Positions 11,561-22,390 of a stretch of DNA of 64,000 bases are shown here, one piece after another. Both the position numbers and the translations under genes were made by a program. A model generated the notes under the pieces. It did not search any database and was not told the DNA's origin. It was given only the letters and a program-made list of their open reading frames with translations. The DNA is taken from positions 15,502,701-15,566,700 of the forward strand of contig OZ038450.1 of NCBI GenBank assembly GCA_964036195.1, in the 5' to 3' direction. The stretch's first letter is position 1; the number at the start of each line of letters is the position of its first letter. The stretch comes from Sphaerolaimus hirsutus. Lineage: Eukaryota; Nematoda; Chromadorea; Monhysterida; Sphaerolaimidae.

Positions 11561-12509
11561 AGGTAGCATTCGAAAAAATCACCGATTTTTTGGAAAATAT
11601 ATATAAATATATCACTCCAATATTGGAAAAAATATAAATATATTTAAATGACTCTAGGTCTCCAGAAAATATAATTAAATTACTGAAAAAATAACTCTGA
11701 GCTCAAAAAAAAATCTCAAAAAATCACTTGCGCTTTTTTTTCAATTTCAAGAAATATTCTGGGCTTTATTTACCATTTGCAAGCACAAAAAATTTACTCT
11801 AATATACCACAGTCCATATATTATCATTCCACAATCAGTATTCATTTATACAATATTTTATAAGTGAAAACATCAAGCAAATATCACAGAAAAATTCAAC
11901 CTTCAGTTCAACCTCAAAAACTTCAAAAATATTTTGCACTGCAAATATTTAGCACTCAACCTATATCGCCTGGTTGTGGCAATGGATGTTTGACTAAATA
12001 GGTGCTCATGCTCAGCACTTTTTCAATGGTGATGTGCTGTGAAAACTCATTTTTGGGCACATGGCTACATTTTGGCATCATTGTGATGACACTAGTGGCA
12101 CTGGTGACACCATGGTGACAGTTTTCCCCATATTTGAAAACAGCTGACATTGGTGCAAGTCACAAAGCATTGTCAGTTTTCAAAAATGGTAAACTGAGCT
12201 TTCAATCACTGTAGATAAATTTTGATCACATTAAATTGGCATTTTTTGATTCAAAGTCATGTTTTATTTCAGAAATGTATGTTATAAGATAGAGAGATGC
12301 TTTATACCTAAAACATAACCATAGAATTCATAGCAGGATGACATAAATAAAAAGTTACTAAAACAGTTTACATTTTTGTCACATACAAATGAAAACTAAT
12401 TGATGGTGATGTCACCATTTGTCATCATTTGAGTTTGAGTTGTGATCAAACTAGTGATTTGCCAACACCACCCCACCAAAATTCTTGTCATTTGTGAAAA
12501 CTGAACATA

Positions 12510-13032
12510 CCGGGTGGCACACGTCAGGCGCACAGTTTCAATCTGCTCCCAACACATCAATTTCTAATGAGAAGTGCTGAAATTTGGTATATCAGTAGAT
12601 AAATGTACCCCATTTAGTATGTTAAGAGCACGCATTCATATCGCTAAATTTTCACATACATCAAACCATATGAAAGAACGTCACTCCACAGAACCACTGC
12701 CACAACAATACCCAAATGATTAAGCAGTTCACCCACAACATGCTAGGCAAAATTTCATTGAACTGCTGGACCATCAGATGCTTCAACTGCTCAATGTCCA
12801 TCATTTTTGGCAACTGTGGACTGTAGACCTTCTCCTTCACATAACTCCAAAGGAAAATGTCCATTCAATGTGCTACATGCTCTAACATAAAAATCTTGCT
12901 ATAAGTATGTGTGCTCTTAACATACTCAATGGGGTGCATTTATCTACTGCCATACCAGATTTGAACAGTTTTCATTTAAAATTGACTTGTTGAGAGCAGA
13001 TTGAAACCGTGCGCCTGACGTGCGCCACCCTG
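12510..13032 (-). mobile_element. Mariner-like deletion derivative inside family X, second copy
   Basis: TA-flanked CGGGTGGCACACGTC...GTGCGCCACCCTG. Orthologous position to 8251-8764, with the same transposase remnant at 12661-12864. Confidence 0.7.
12661..12864 (-). pseudogene. Tc1/mariner transposase C-terminal remnant
   Basis: Same FLWSYVKEKVYSPQLP and IEQLK motifs as the copy at 8401-8595, with a small insertion near its end. Catalytic core missing. Confidence 0.68.
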
Positions 13033-13439
13033 TATATAAATAGCTTTGTGGTGGAAAACTTGATGGAAACATGTCACCATTTTTGGCCATTTCAGTTTTC
13101 AAAAAAGTCAGGGTGAAAACTAGTGTGTGTAGGCACTATATTTACCTGCTTCAAATACAATTTTAACCCAATGCTGTAGATGAACAGAGAGATTTTCTGG
13201 AGAAAATCACACACAAATTTCTTTTGCACAGATTACATGTTTGAGTCATGTATTGCACCACAATGTATCAAGTATGAGTGATTTTCTCAGTGATTTTTTT
13301 TCAAATTTAAAAAATATATATAAATGTATCACTCAGAATTTAGAAAAAATATAAATATATATAAATCACGGGTTATTTATATTTATTGTGATTTTTGAAA
13401 ATATAAATCACAGGTTATTTTTCGAATGCTAGGTGCAGG

Positions 13440-14340
13440 GCAGACATTTATACAACTATTTTGCACTGAATAACGATATTTGATATTGAAAATTTGAAAT
13501 TTGGCCTAGTGCCAAAAATTTAAGATATTTGGATACGGTTGTAGTTTCACAAAATAACGTCCTTTTATCAAACTGTTGACATACAATTCAGCTCAATGAG
13601 TTTTAAGCAGTGGAATAATCAGAGAATTGTTCTGGGTTGGGTCACATATTTGTGAACTTGCCCAGATTCAAGTTACCAGTTGTGTAATGTTCTTTTGAGC
13701 GATTTTCCCTGAATTATTTCCTCCATTAGCCAATTTTCACCTTCAAAATCGCTATTTTCATCTTCATAATCACTTTTTTGTCTATGTACATGGTTTTTAA
13801 CTTATTTTTTTAGCTATTTTTAGCCTAGTTTATTTATATTTACAGCGATTCCGAAAATTTGGCCGGCTGCCATCTACATATCCGTATCTTCAATTTTTTC
13901 TTTTTTGTTTTCAGGAGCGAAATGGCGCCAGACACGCCCGTCGCGCCAGGCACCTGACAGCTGGCGCCCGGCACGCAATTGAATCTCGGTCTGCCTGGCA
14001 GTCGGGCGGCGGATGTCAGGTGCCTGGCGCGAGGGCAGGTCAGGAGGGATTCTACTCCCAAAAATAAATAAAAAAATTGGAGATACGTCTTTTGAAAACT
14101 TGGCAGCCGGCCAAAAATTTTGAAAACGCCATAACTAAATAAAAAATTGGTATATAACATGATAAAGAAGATAATAGCGGTTATGAACGTCACAGTTTTC
14201 AAAATGGAGCGAATTTGAGCGGTTCTGGGCAAAAAAGGGGCGGTCGGGCGGGCAAGGGCATGCCTGTCCAATTAAATCTCGAATTGCCAGACACGCCCGT
14301 CATGTCCTCCCTCTCAGGAATAATCTGCCCAATTAAATCT
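13440..14340. repeat. AT-rich spacer with family M units
   Basis: 13440-13900 is AT-rich and shows no gene or known family. 13900-14340 contains family M CACGCCCGTC units in inverted orientation around an AT-rich core. Frames on the minus strand here read through those units. Confidence 0.4.
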
Positions 14341-15165
14341 GGGGCCAGGGGGTTTATTTTTTCAGAATGAGAATTTTGAGGGTGGTATTTCGAGGGGGGT
14401 AATTCGAGGAAATACGGTATGTAGATGGCATACACACTGTTCTAACGTAACAATTCATTGTTTTTAACATGTGTTTTGCATTGCCCGAATCACAAACCGC
14501 AGTTTTGTCATGTACCTTCTATGTACACTCGATTTGGGGGGGAGGTATTTCGAGGGGGGGGGGCTAATAAATTCATAGTGGCCATTTTGAGGGGGTATTT
14601 CGAGGGGGGGGGGGGGGCTAATAAATTCATAGTGGCCATTTCGAGGGGGTATTCCGAGGAAATACAGTATTTCATAAAGTCAGAGATACTTCAGAGCCAG
14701 TAATACCGTATTTCCTCGAAATACCCCCCCCCTTGAAATACCCCCCCCCTCGTTTGACCCCCCCCCCTCTCGGGACCACTATGAAACAATCACCCCCCCC
14801 CTCGAAATACCCCCCCCCCCCAAATTGAGTGTAAAGGTAACGTACATGACAATAACTGTAGTTTGTGTTCTGTGTACTGCAGAACACACGTTAAAACAAT
14901 GTCGGTGTCACGTTAGTACAGTGTACATACCATCTACATACTAATATTAGTCTACAGAACCTTATAAATGGCAGTTTTTGTTGCATTTTTCGACGTCTGC
15001 GTACGTTTCAGACGACAATTTCGTACTTGGTTTTCAAAAATTTTCTTGTGAAACAATCACCCCCCCCCCTCGAAATACCCCCCCCCTCGTTTAACCCCCC
15101 CCCTCTCGGGACCACTATGAAACAATCACCCCCCGGGGGGTATTTCGAGGAAATACGGTACACTA
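14340..15165. repeat. Cluster of family P elements in both orientations
   Basis: At least three broken copies with G or C runs next to TATTTCGAGG or CCTCGAAATA. TACCGTATTTCCTCG begins at about 14704 and a TACGGTA end lies near 15160. The internal blocks AACACACGTTAAAACAATG and ACGACAATTTCGTAC also occur in the copy at 47060-47420. Confidence 0.65.
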
Positions 15166-15219
15166 CTGGGAAAAATGTCTTCATGCTTTTTTTAGTTTAG
15201 TCGAATACAGACCATCAAA

Positions 15220-15390
15220 TATGGGTTGTTATGGGGTGAGTATTGATAGGAAAAGCGCCAGGACTTTGGCGCCAAGCGCCAAAAGCGCCCTAGCGCCCTG
15301 GCGCTTTATCGAACCCCAGCGCCAAGCGCCAATGGCGCCAGAGCAATATGGCGATAAGCGCCAAAAGCGCTATGGCGCTAGCCAAACTAG
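15220..15390. repeat. Family T (GCGCCAAGCGCC) element fragment
   Basis: Reiterated AAGCGCCAATGGCGCC units after GAAAAGCGCC, joined to a family P end at about 15395. The protein frame here is repeat-derived. Confidence 0.55.
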
Positions 15391-15394
15391 TTTT

Positions 15395-15715
15395 ATTACC
15401 GTATTTCCTCGAATTACCCCCCGGGGGTTAATTTTTTCATAGTGAAAATTGTGAGAGGAAAACGTGAAAAATGCAACAATAACCACCATTTGTAAGTTTT
15501 TACAGCCTTATATAAGGATGTAGATGGTATTAATGATGTTCTCACGTGACACAGTAAGTGTTTTGAACGTCTGTTATGCATTTCCCGGACCACAAATTCA
15601 TAGTGCCCATTTTGAGGGGGGGGGGGGGTATTTCGAGGGGGGGGGGTATTTCGAGGGGGGGGGGGGGTATTTCGAGGGGGGGGGTATTTCGATGAAATGC
15701 GGTAGTCGGGATTAG
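15395..15715. repeat. Family P element with expanded G tracts
   Basis: From TACCGTATTTCCTCGAATTA to GATGAAATGCGGTA near 15703. Four runs of 8-11 G alternate with TATTTCGA, giving an array of about 20-bp units. Confidence 0.6.
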
Positions 15716-16005
15716 TGATGGAAAAGCGCCGTGGCGCTTGGCGCTATTTTGCTGTGGCGCCACACCCATAAAAAGCGCCATGGCGCATTTGGCGCTTATC
15801 GCTATTTTTGCCTGGCGCCAGGAACGAAAAGCTTGGCGCTGGCGCTTGGTGCTAGCGCTAAAGTAAAAAACGCCATGGCGCTGCTGGTGCTTGGCGCCAT
15901 TTTGCTCTGGCGCCATTGGTGCATTAGGCTGGAGTTCGGAAAAGCGTCATGGCGCTTTTGGCACTTGACGCCAAAGTCCAGGCGGTTTTTCCATCACTAC
16001 TTGGG
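15716..16005. mobile_element. Family T element
   Basis: Starts TAGTGATGGAAAAGCGCC and ends TTTTTCCATCACTA at about 16001. The body is built from GCGCCATGGCGCTTGGCGCT variants. No clean target duplication. Confidence 0.65.
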
Positions 16006-16186
16006 ATACTAAACTTTTAAAGTTATTGAAACAAATGTTTTTCAAAAATTCTGCAATTAGCTATAGCACACGCCCCGACACCCTTAGTTTACCGCGGTAG
16101 AAAAATAAGCAAAGTCAGGGCAGTTTTCCCGTGTAAAGGAAAAATGGTAAAAATATAGTTAATGCTGTCATCCGGCTGTGGAGGAC

Positions 16187-17681
16187 AGAGTTGTTCAAAG
16201 TACTGAACTTTTTTAAAAGTAAATGTAAATGTTAAGTATTTTTCGTTTACTCACTCCGGAGTAGTGATGTGAAAAGCGCCAGAGTTTTGGCGCCAAGCGC
16301 CAAAAGCGCCATGGCGCTTTTCACATTGCGGCGCCAAGCGCCAATGGCGCCAAACGATTTTAGCGCCAAGCGCCAAAAGCGCCATGGCGCTTTTCCAGAC
16401 TGTAGCGCCAAGCGCCAATGGCGCCAGAGGACAATGGCGCCAAGCGCCAATAGCGCCAGCGCCAAAAATTTCTCGTCCGATTTACAATTAGCCATGTACA
16501 TCAGTGTTAAAATTTACATGGCACGTTGTATATGGATCCAACTGGACACTCAATACACAAAGCTGTTCCTCTACTTGATGAATGAAACTGCGTGAAAATT
16601 AGTGCAAAAAAATTACTCGCAAGTGCATTACTTGCAATGCAAGTGCCGTATATCCTCAAATTGGGACAAAATAACTCAAAAATCGCTTTGGGGATAGATG
16701 ATAGCTGGATCGTTTGGGGCGGAGGGTTACCGTGGGGAAAAATACCTAGTTGTGATATGATAGATAGATTGTTTTAACATGTACATTCAGCATGCTATAT
16801 AGATAGTTTTATTCTGAATGCAAAAAGTTTCAGTAGGTTACTCTGTTAAAGCAAGTGAAGTTGTGCTATTTATAATAAATTATGAAATTTGGATGGGTGA
16901 ACCATAATTGTTAGGTGATGGAAAAATTGGATGGAACAAAAAAACAATCATCTCATATTTTGATGGCATATTTGATGCCACCTATCGAAATCGTACACAG
17001 ATTGTATGGCGCTTTTTTGGCGCTTTTTAAAGTGTGAGCGCCAAGCGCCAATGGCGCCACGACATTATAGCGCCAAGCGCCAAAAGCGCCATGGCGCTTT
17101 TGGAGGTCTCGGCGCCAAGCGCCAATGGCGCCACTGCAAAAAGGCGCCAAGCGCCAAAAGCGCCATGGCGCTTTTTGGTTTGGCGCTAGCGCCAGGCGCC
17201 AGCGCCATGGCGCTTTTACATCACTACTCCGGAGTACAGAAAACGTTAAGTATTTTTAAAATACTTTTACCCTGCGTAAAACATGAGTAAAATACTTTTT
17301 TTTAAAGAGAAAACGTAAAAACGAGGGTTTTTTCTGGGGAAAAAGTAAAAACTGGTATTTTTTCTCACACAAAACGTAAAAGATAGTATTTTTCACACAA
17401 AAAGTCACTATTTTTCAAATTTTTACTCTGATATACAAAAAGATGTGCTTTTCTCTCCTGCTAAGTGTTTCTTAGGAAAATGTCATAAGTTTGTCATTAT
17501 CTGTTTGGCAAAATGACATTTTCTGTCCCCCAAAAATACGTTTTCTGTACTCGCGTACTTTCAAAAAGTACGCGAGTAAGTGAGTACCAGTATTTTTTTC
17601 ACGAGGAAATGTAAACGTATTTACACAGTACTCAAGTATCGGTAATTATCGAGTAAACGTAAATACGTTTTAACAACTATG
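16187..17681. mobile_element. Family L hAT-like element with nested family T
   Basis: CAGAGTTGTTCAAAG to TTTTAACAACTATG, perfect 8-bp duplications GTGGAGGA at 16179-16186 and 17682-17689. It interrupts the second arm of the U1 inverted duplication. Ends are made of TTTTTACGTTTTC/GTATTTTT units. Confidence 0.85.
16262..17226. mobile_element. Family T element nested in family L
   Basis: TAGTGATGTGAAAAGCGCC to TTTTACATCACTA with perfect duplications CTCCGGAG at 16254-16261 and 17227-17234. Both ends are GCGCC arrays; the middle (about 16480-17000) is different sequence, including a GATAGATGATAGCTGG piece of family A, so it carries at least one further insertion. Confidence 0.85.
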
Positions 17682-17689
17682 GTGGAGGA

Positions 17690-18130
17690 TTTACCTGGCA
17701 TACAGGGTGCATGAGATCAATTTTTATTGTTATGAAATCCATTTCCAAGTACAGTAAATGCCAAAACTTGCAGGTGTATGTGCGCTGCAACACAATTTGG
17801 ACGAGAGTCCGTGGACCTGAACCCGCGACATAGTTGTTTCAGGCGTGCGTGGGGTGGGCGAGGGCGAGCACTCATAAACTTACCTGGCGGGGGAGTTTCC
17901 GGCGGTCAGGAGGGCCGGACTCCCGGGGCGAGGCTCGGCCACTGCACGCCGGCCGCGCTGACCCCCGAGGGCTCAACGAGTGGTTGGGTGCCTACCGCGG
18001 AATTTTTGCGTGCGGGGCTGCGCGTTCGCGCGCGCCCTGAATCTTCTGTTTGCTTTTCCTTAAGTTCCACTTTCGTCACTCTATGTCACCCAATAAGCCA
18101 TCTGATATCATCTAAAAGTGATAGCAAGGG
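17690..18130. repeat. Inverted duplication arm 2b (carries U1 type A)
   Basis: Inverse of 3884-4380, from TACCTGGCATACAGGGTGCA through the U1 gene to GATATCATCTAAAAGTGATAG. Confidence 0.75.
17876..18039 (+). ncRNA. U1: U1 snRNA, type A
   Basis: Full-length 164-nt copy, 5-prime AAACTTACCTGG, Sm site AATTTTTG, terminal hairpin CGCGTTCGCGCG. The promoter block (TGAACCCGCGACATAG...GTTTCAG) is intact 34-58 bp upstream. Stem II reads CCGGCCGCG here, so it lacks the weakening change of its inverted partner at 3961-4124. Confidence 0.88.
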
Positions 18131-18748
18131 TGTATGAATTGCCACAAGAAAACTTGACACAGACGGACACTTTGACACAGCTTTTTTTACACAAGAGACA
18201 ACCTGACACGGGGATGACTGGACACATGTCCTGAAAGACACACATAAAATTAGGCACATATACTAACTCGTCACAAAAGGAATACCGCTTCTGTCCACAC
18301 ATGCATGTGCAGTGCCCAGCCCAAGTGCAAACAAATGCAGGCTGCCTCGCAAAGAGTAAGTCTGTTCTGTCATTCATTCTTTTTAACAGTTTTTCTGGTG
18401 CGTTCTATTTAAAACGTCACATTTCGACACTTTTGGAACGATTAGGAACAATTTACCAGGATATGGTGCACTTCATTGTCAAGTTTGCGGTAAGTAACGA
18501 TGGCAAACCCCCTGAAAAAATTATGCTTGCCGTTATTAGCACTGTAAATCCTGTAGCTCCGTCGCGCCCGCCGCACAAAGTTACTCCACAGTGCAATGCG
18601 GCAACCTAGCACAAAGGTGTTACAGAGTTGCCGCACAGCTTTGTGAAGATGCCGCTGCTAAATAATGCAGTCTGCGGTATGGTCTTGATTGTGTGGTCAC
18701 AGAAGTCTGCATCTAATGAGCACCACTGTGCGGCGGCATCTTCACACC
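18131..18748. other. Unassigned sequence between U1 copies
   Basis: The left part has short TTGACACAG/ACGGACAC/TGACACAG-like units on the theme of TGACAC. The right part (18540-18740) is GC-richer with two inverted GCCGCACA pieces. No coherent exon with splice signals was found on either strand. Confidence 0.3.
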
Positions 18749-19216
18749 ATAGTTGTTAAAACGTATTTACGTTCACTCGATAAATACGGATACTCGAGTA
18801 CTGCGTAAATACGTTTACGTTTCCTCCCGAAAAAATACTGGTACGAACTTACTCGCGTACTTTATGAAAGTACGTGAGTACCGAAAACGTATTTAAGGGG
18901 GACATAGAAAGTGACATTTTGACAGACCGAACATGACAAAAATAGGACATTTTTCTAAGAAATAGTGACCGGGAGAACAAAACACATATTTGATATATTC
19001 TAGAGTAAAAATTGTCAAAATGTCTGATGTTTACGTTTTCTGTGAGAAAAAATACTCACTTCAACATTTTAGATGAGAAAGATACTAATTTTTACGTTTT
19101 CTGTGAGAAAAAATACTCAGTTTTACGTTTTCTCTGAAAAAAAGTATTTTACTCACGTTTTACGCAGTGTAAAAGTATTTAAAAAATATTACGTTTTCTG
19201 TACTCAGGGTTGAGTA
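18749..19216. mobile_element. Family L element
   Basis: Starts CATAGTTGTTAAAACGTATT and runs through reiterated TTTTACGTTTTCTGTGAGAAA units to ACTCAGGGTTGAGTAAA, where a U1 promoter segment begins. The right TIR is lost. Confidence 0.6.
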
Positions 19217-19317
19217 AAAATGCGCTGCAACACAATTTGGACAGGAGAATCTGTGGACCTGAACCCGCGACATAGTTGTTTCAGGCGTGCGTGGGGTGGG
19301 CGAGGGCGAGCACTCAT

Positions 19318-19354
19318 AAACTTACCTGGCGGGGGAGTTTCCGGCGGTCAGGAG
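19318..19354 (+). pseudogene. U1: Truncated U1 snRNA (type A 5-prime part)
   Basis: A complete type A promoter region is followed by only the first 37 nt of U1 (AAACTTACCTGG to GGTCAGGAG), then unrelated TTTACAAGGTATTTAC sequence. Stem II, the Sm site and the 3-prime hairpin are missing, so no snRNP could form. It lies directly upstream of the type B gene. Confidence 0.85.
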
Positions 19355-19369
19355 ATTTACAAGGTATTT

Positions 19370-20070
19370 ACATTTTTACAAGGTCGAATGTATTTACAAT
19401 TTTCATCCCAGCTTTGCACAAGGTCGCGAATGCTCACCTGTTGCGTGAACCCGCGGCGGCGATGTTTCAAGTGCGGATGGGGCGCCTGGTTGCGGGCGCT
19501 CATAAACTAACCTGGCGGGGGAGGGGCGGCGGTCAGGAGGGCCGGACTCCCGGGGCGAGGCGCACCCCTTGCACGCCGGGTGCCGCTGACCCCCGAGGCC
19601 TCAGCGAGTGGCTGGGCGCCTACCGCAGAATTTTTGCGTGAGGGGCAACGCGTTCGCGCGTGCCCTGCCTTTCTTATCCGTGTCTGAATGCTGCCTGCCG
19701 GGGGTCTGTTAGTCTGTTTCCAGTCGTTACCTCACGCTTCAGTAGTTGGCCGAATCCTTGGTAGAGTCGCCATCAAGAACAGAATGGATGGCTGGCGCTG
19801 CGCACACACACCGCTGGACCCATAACTCTGATTTACCACTCTGATTTTTGGTAGCTACACTCTGCGGACTGCAAAGTATGCGTCAAAATTACCTACCTAC
19901 CGTATTATATAGAAATATCCCCCTTGAATTAACCCCCCTCGAATTACCCCCACCAACCTCAAAATGGGCTGGGGAAATAATAACCCCCCATCGAAATACC
20001 CCCTCCGGAATGATGTTTACAAAACAGTTGCAAACTGTCTAGAGTTTCTACAGTTGAGCAAACCTCTTAT
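19370..20070. repeat. Inverted duplication arm 2a (carries U1 type B)
   Basis: Inverse of 3021-3720, almost identical, including a family P fragment at 19898-20013. Confidence 0.8.
19504..19667 (+). ncRNA. U1: U1 snRNA, variant type B
   Basis: 164 nt, same sequence class as 3422-3585: 5-prime AAACTAACCTGG, loop II TTGCACGCC, Sm site AATTTTTG, final hairpin AACGCGTTCGCGCGT. Relative to type A, stem II changes from CGGCC/GGCCG to CACCC/GGGTG, stem III from CAAC/GTTG to CAGC/GCTG, and stem IV from GCGCG/CGCGC to ACGCG/CGCGT. All keep pairing. The downstream flank differs from type A (CCTTTCTTATCCGTG). A promoter-like block lies 34-59 bp upstream. Confidence 0.85.
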
Positions 20071-20403
20071 TTCTAAATTGCTCTAGCGCCATGCCTTGCA
20101 GTGCACCCAGTCTGATTGTCTACCTCACAGAACCTGTGCAACTGAACACACTTTCAGGAGAAAACTGGAATCAAGTGAACCAAGGCATCTGGCAGCCATT
20201 TTGGCGAAGGAAAGGCAGCTATCCGACTTGTCTTCAATTCAATCAAATTTTTTCAAATGTGAATGAAAACACGTAAATTTAGTATTTACATAATAAAATC
20301 AGATCTGAACTAATTGAAGCAAACCATTTAGAAGTGTCTAAATTACAACTGCAACAAACAACTGGAAGTTGTATTCACAATGCTCCAAAACTGCTTGAAA
20401 GAT
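20071..20403. other. No clear feature
   Basis: A 61-codon frame starting at 20091 on the plus strand and a short ATG-led frame on the minus strand (20191 downward, ending in a possible donor) are both possible but unsupported. Confidence 0.2.
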
Positions 20404-20577
20404 TGAACGTTGGGAAATTTTTGCCGGTATTTTTGGGTATTTAGTGCGGGTTTGGGTATTGAGGTCGGGATATCGGGTTTGGATAGTAGAGTCGGGTTCG
20501 GGTATCGGGTTTCGGTTCAAAAAAGTGCGTGGGTATCGGGTTCGGGTCGGGTCGGGTTCCCAACCCTACCGGGCACA
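20404..20577. repeat. Family N element (GGGTTCGGGTATCGGG units)
   Basis: Ends TTCCCAACCCTA. The body is reiterated GGGTTCGGGTATCGGG-like sequence. A related copy lies at 46385-46521. Confidence 0.55.
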
Positions 20578-21098
20578 TGTAGTCAACTCCCCACAGTACC
20601 CACCAATGGTATCCAAACATTGTGCACATTCAACGTTTTGAAATTTTGCCAATGTTTATCCTGCAGCATGTACAGTACCAACTATTCTGCATGCTAGTGT
20701 ATTACTGCTAATTTGTATTGCAGTTAATATACACATAGACTAGCTTGTGTAGCCATCTACGTTTTTATGTCCAAATATATCCTGTTTGGACACATTTATT
20801 ACCTGTTTCGGGTACGAAAATACCTACTATTTACTATGATCCTTACAAAAATTTCTGACGAAATAATACCCCCTTAAATAGTTTATTGTCAACATATGGA
20901 AAGCATGAGAGACGATAATGGAAAGCATGGAGAGGAGAGCCAAATTGGACATGCACCATGTCCACGGGCCGTGAATTGGGTCGGAAATTAAAAATACGAT
21001 TGATTACAAAATCGCATTTTGTAGACTCGTCGACTTTTAGAATTACAGGCTGCAAGACATCTTTTATTGCCGACAATTGGACAGGAGAATCTGTGAAC

Positions 21099-21124
21099 TT
21101 GAACCCGCGACATAGTTGTTTCAG
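21099..21124 (+). promoter_or_regulatory. PSE-like block of U1
   Basis: TTGAACCCGCGACATAG followed by TTGTTTCAG, positions -59 to -34. It is the most conserved upstream segment among all U1 copies in the window. Confidence 0.6.
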
Positions 21125-21157
21125 TCGCGCGTGGGCCGCGCAGTGGCGAGCACTCAT

Positions 21158-21321
21158 AAACTTACCTGGCGGGGGAGTTTCCGGCGGTCAGGAGGGCCGG
21201 ACTCCCGGGGCGAGGCTCGGCCACTGCACGCCGGCCGCGCTGACCCCCGAGGGCTCAACGAGTGGTTGGGTGCCTACCGCGGAATTTTTGCGTGCGGGGC
21301 TGCGCGTTCGCGCGCGCCCTG
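21158..21321 (+). ncRNA. U1: U1 snRNA, type A
   Basis: Full 164-nt copy: AAACTTACCTGG, four stem-loops, Sm site AATTTTTG, terminal CGCGTTCGCGCG. The promoter differs from the 10047 and 17876 copies between -33 and -1 (CGCGCGTGGGCCGCGCAGTG) and shares this version with 37925-38088. Followed by ATTCTTCTGTTTGCC, the putative 3-prime box. Confidence 0.88.
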
Positions 21322-22019
21322 ATTCTTCTGTTTGCCTGTTGTTTGGTTGGAATGTTTGGCACCCATACTACCGTTACTTTACACCCAGCACTCCCGCTGG
21401 AAGCGTGCCAACGATTTTTTCACGCATGCGATTTTCATAAAAAGTTGAAAAAAGTCATCTAGGTATGTTATAATGTTACACGGTGACGTATCCACAACAA
21501 TTATTCCTTCATCTTACATACAAAAATCGCAAGCTTTATCATCATTGGCACGCCTCCAACGTGAGACATAAGTTAGTGCTAGGGCAGAGTATCATGTCTG
21601 ACGAATATACATATTGTTGCCCTGCCGTAATAAATATTTACATGTTTGGTATTTACATAGTATCATTGCAAGCAGCTAGGTAGAGATTACAGAAAATTTT
21701 AACAATATTTTAAAAGCTGCTTGATTGAACAAATTATTTGCTTGTTACAATTTAAAATTGTTTAAAACAATTTAAAAAAGTTTCAACGATTCAAAATTCT
21801 CCAAAATTGTATTAAAGTACAAGAGCCGTGTAGTACCATATCACCTCCAATATAAGATATACCTTATACTGATTTTGTCAGTGTTTTGACATAGGTACCT
21901 TTATTAGAGGGTACCTTATATTGTTAGTGGCCAGTCAACAATGATTTTAAAATGAGTTATCATCAAAAACGTGATTGTAAATGAAAAAAACTTCATTTTT
22001 CCACTCTCTGGGCATGACA

Positions 22020-22231
22020 TCTTACCTTGTCCGGCCCATGGTACATTTTTCCGTTTTCCAGCCTTGTTTTCCGTTTTCCGGCCGCTGAATTTTTTTACCG
22101 TTTACGTTTTCCACCAAGTGCAATTTTTTTTCTGTTTCTGTTTTCCGGCAAGTGCAAAAATTTTTCTGTTTATGTTTTCCAGCAAGTGCAAAATTGTTCT
22201 GTTTCCAGAAAAAATATTTTTTGACACCCTA
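22020..22231. repeat. Family K element, right part
   Basis: Reiterated TTTTCCGTTTTCC units ending TTTGACACCCTA, the inverse of the TAGGGTGTCAA end. The left end is missing. Confidence 0.6.
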
Positions 22232-22390
22232 ATCACAAGGAAACAATTAGGTACACCAAATTTTTATGACAGCTTGAGTGCAAAAGTGCGACTAGACAAA
22301 TATAGAAAGCTCATGTGCCATGCAAAACTTTCAATTGTTTCCTTGTCATGCAGTTTGCTATGTTGATATTTTAGCCTATATTATTATATA

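Larger units (their letters stand above)
11564..13431 (+). mobile_element. Family X hAT-like element, second complete copy
   Basis: 1868 bp, TAGCATTC to GAATGCTA, with perfect 8-bp duplications GGTGCAGG at 11556-11563 and 13432-13439. It has the same internal mariner-like derivative as the nested copy (12510-13032), so that insertion predates spread of this subfamily. Confidence 0.9.

Noticed and set aside
14500..15720. Regularly spaced G-run units resembling a CRISPR-like array
   Set aside because: The spacing is that of family P repeats; spacers are not unique and the host is eukaryotic.
15221..17290. Ala/Lys/Arg-rich frames such as KRQKRHGAF on both strands
   Set aside because: Products of GCGCCAAGCGCC family T arrays.
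20091..20276. 61-codon plus frame and a competing minus-strand ATG frame starting MAARCLGSLDSS
   Set aside because: Neither could be joined to another exon, and both strands look equally open.
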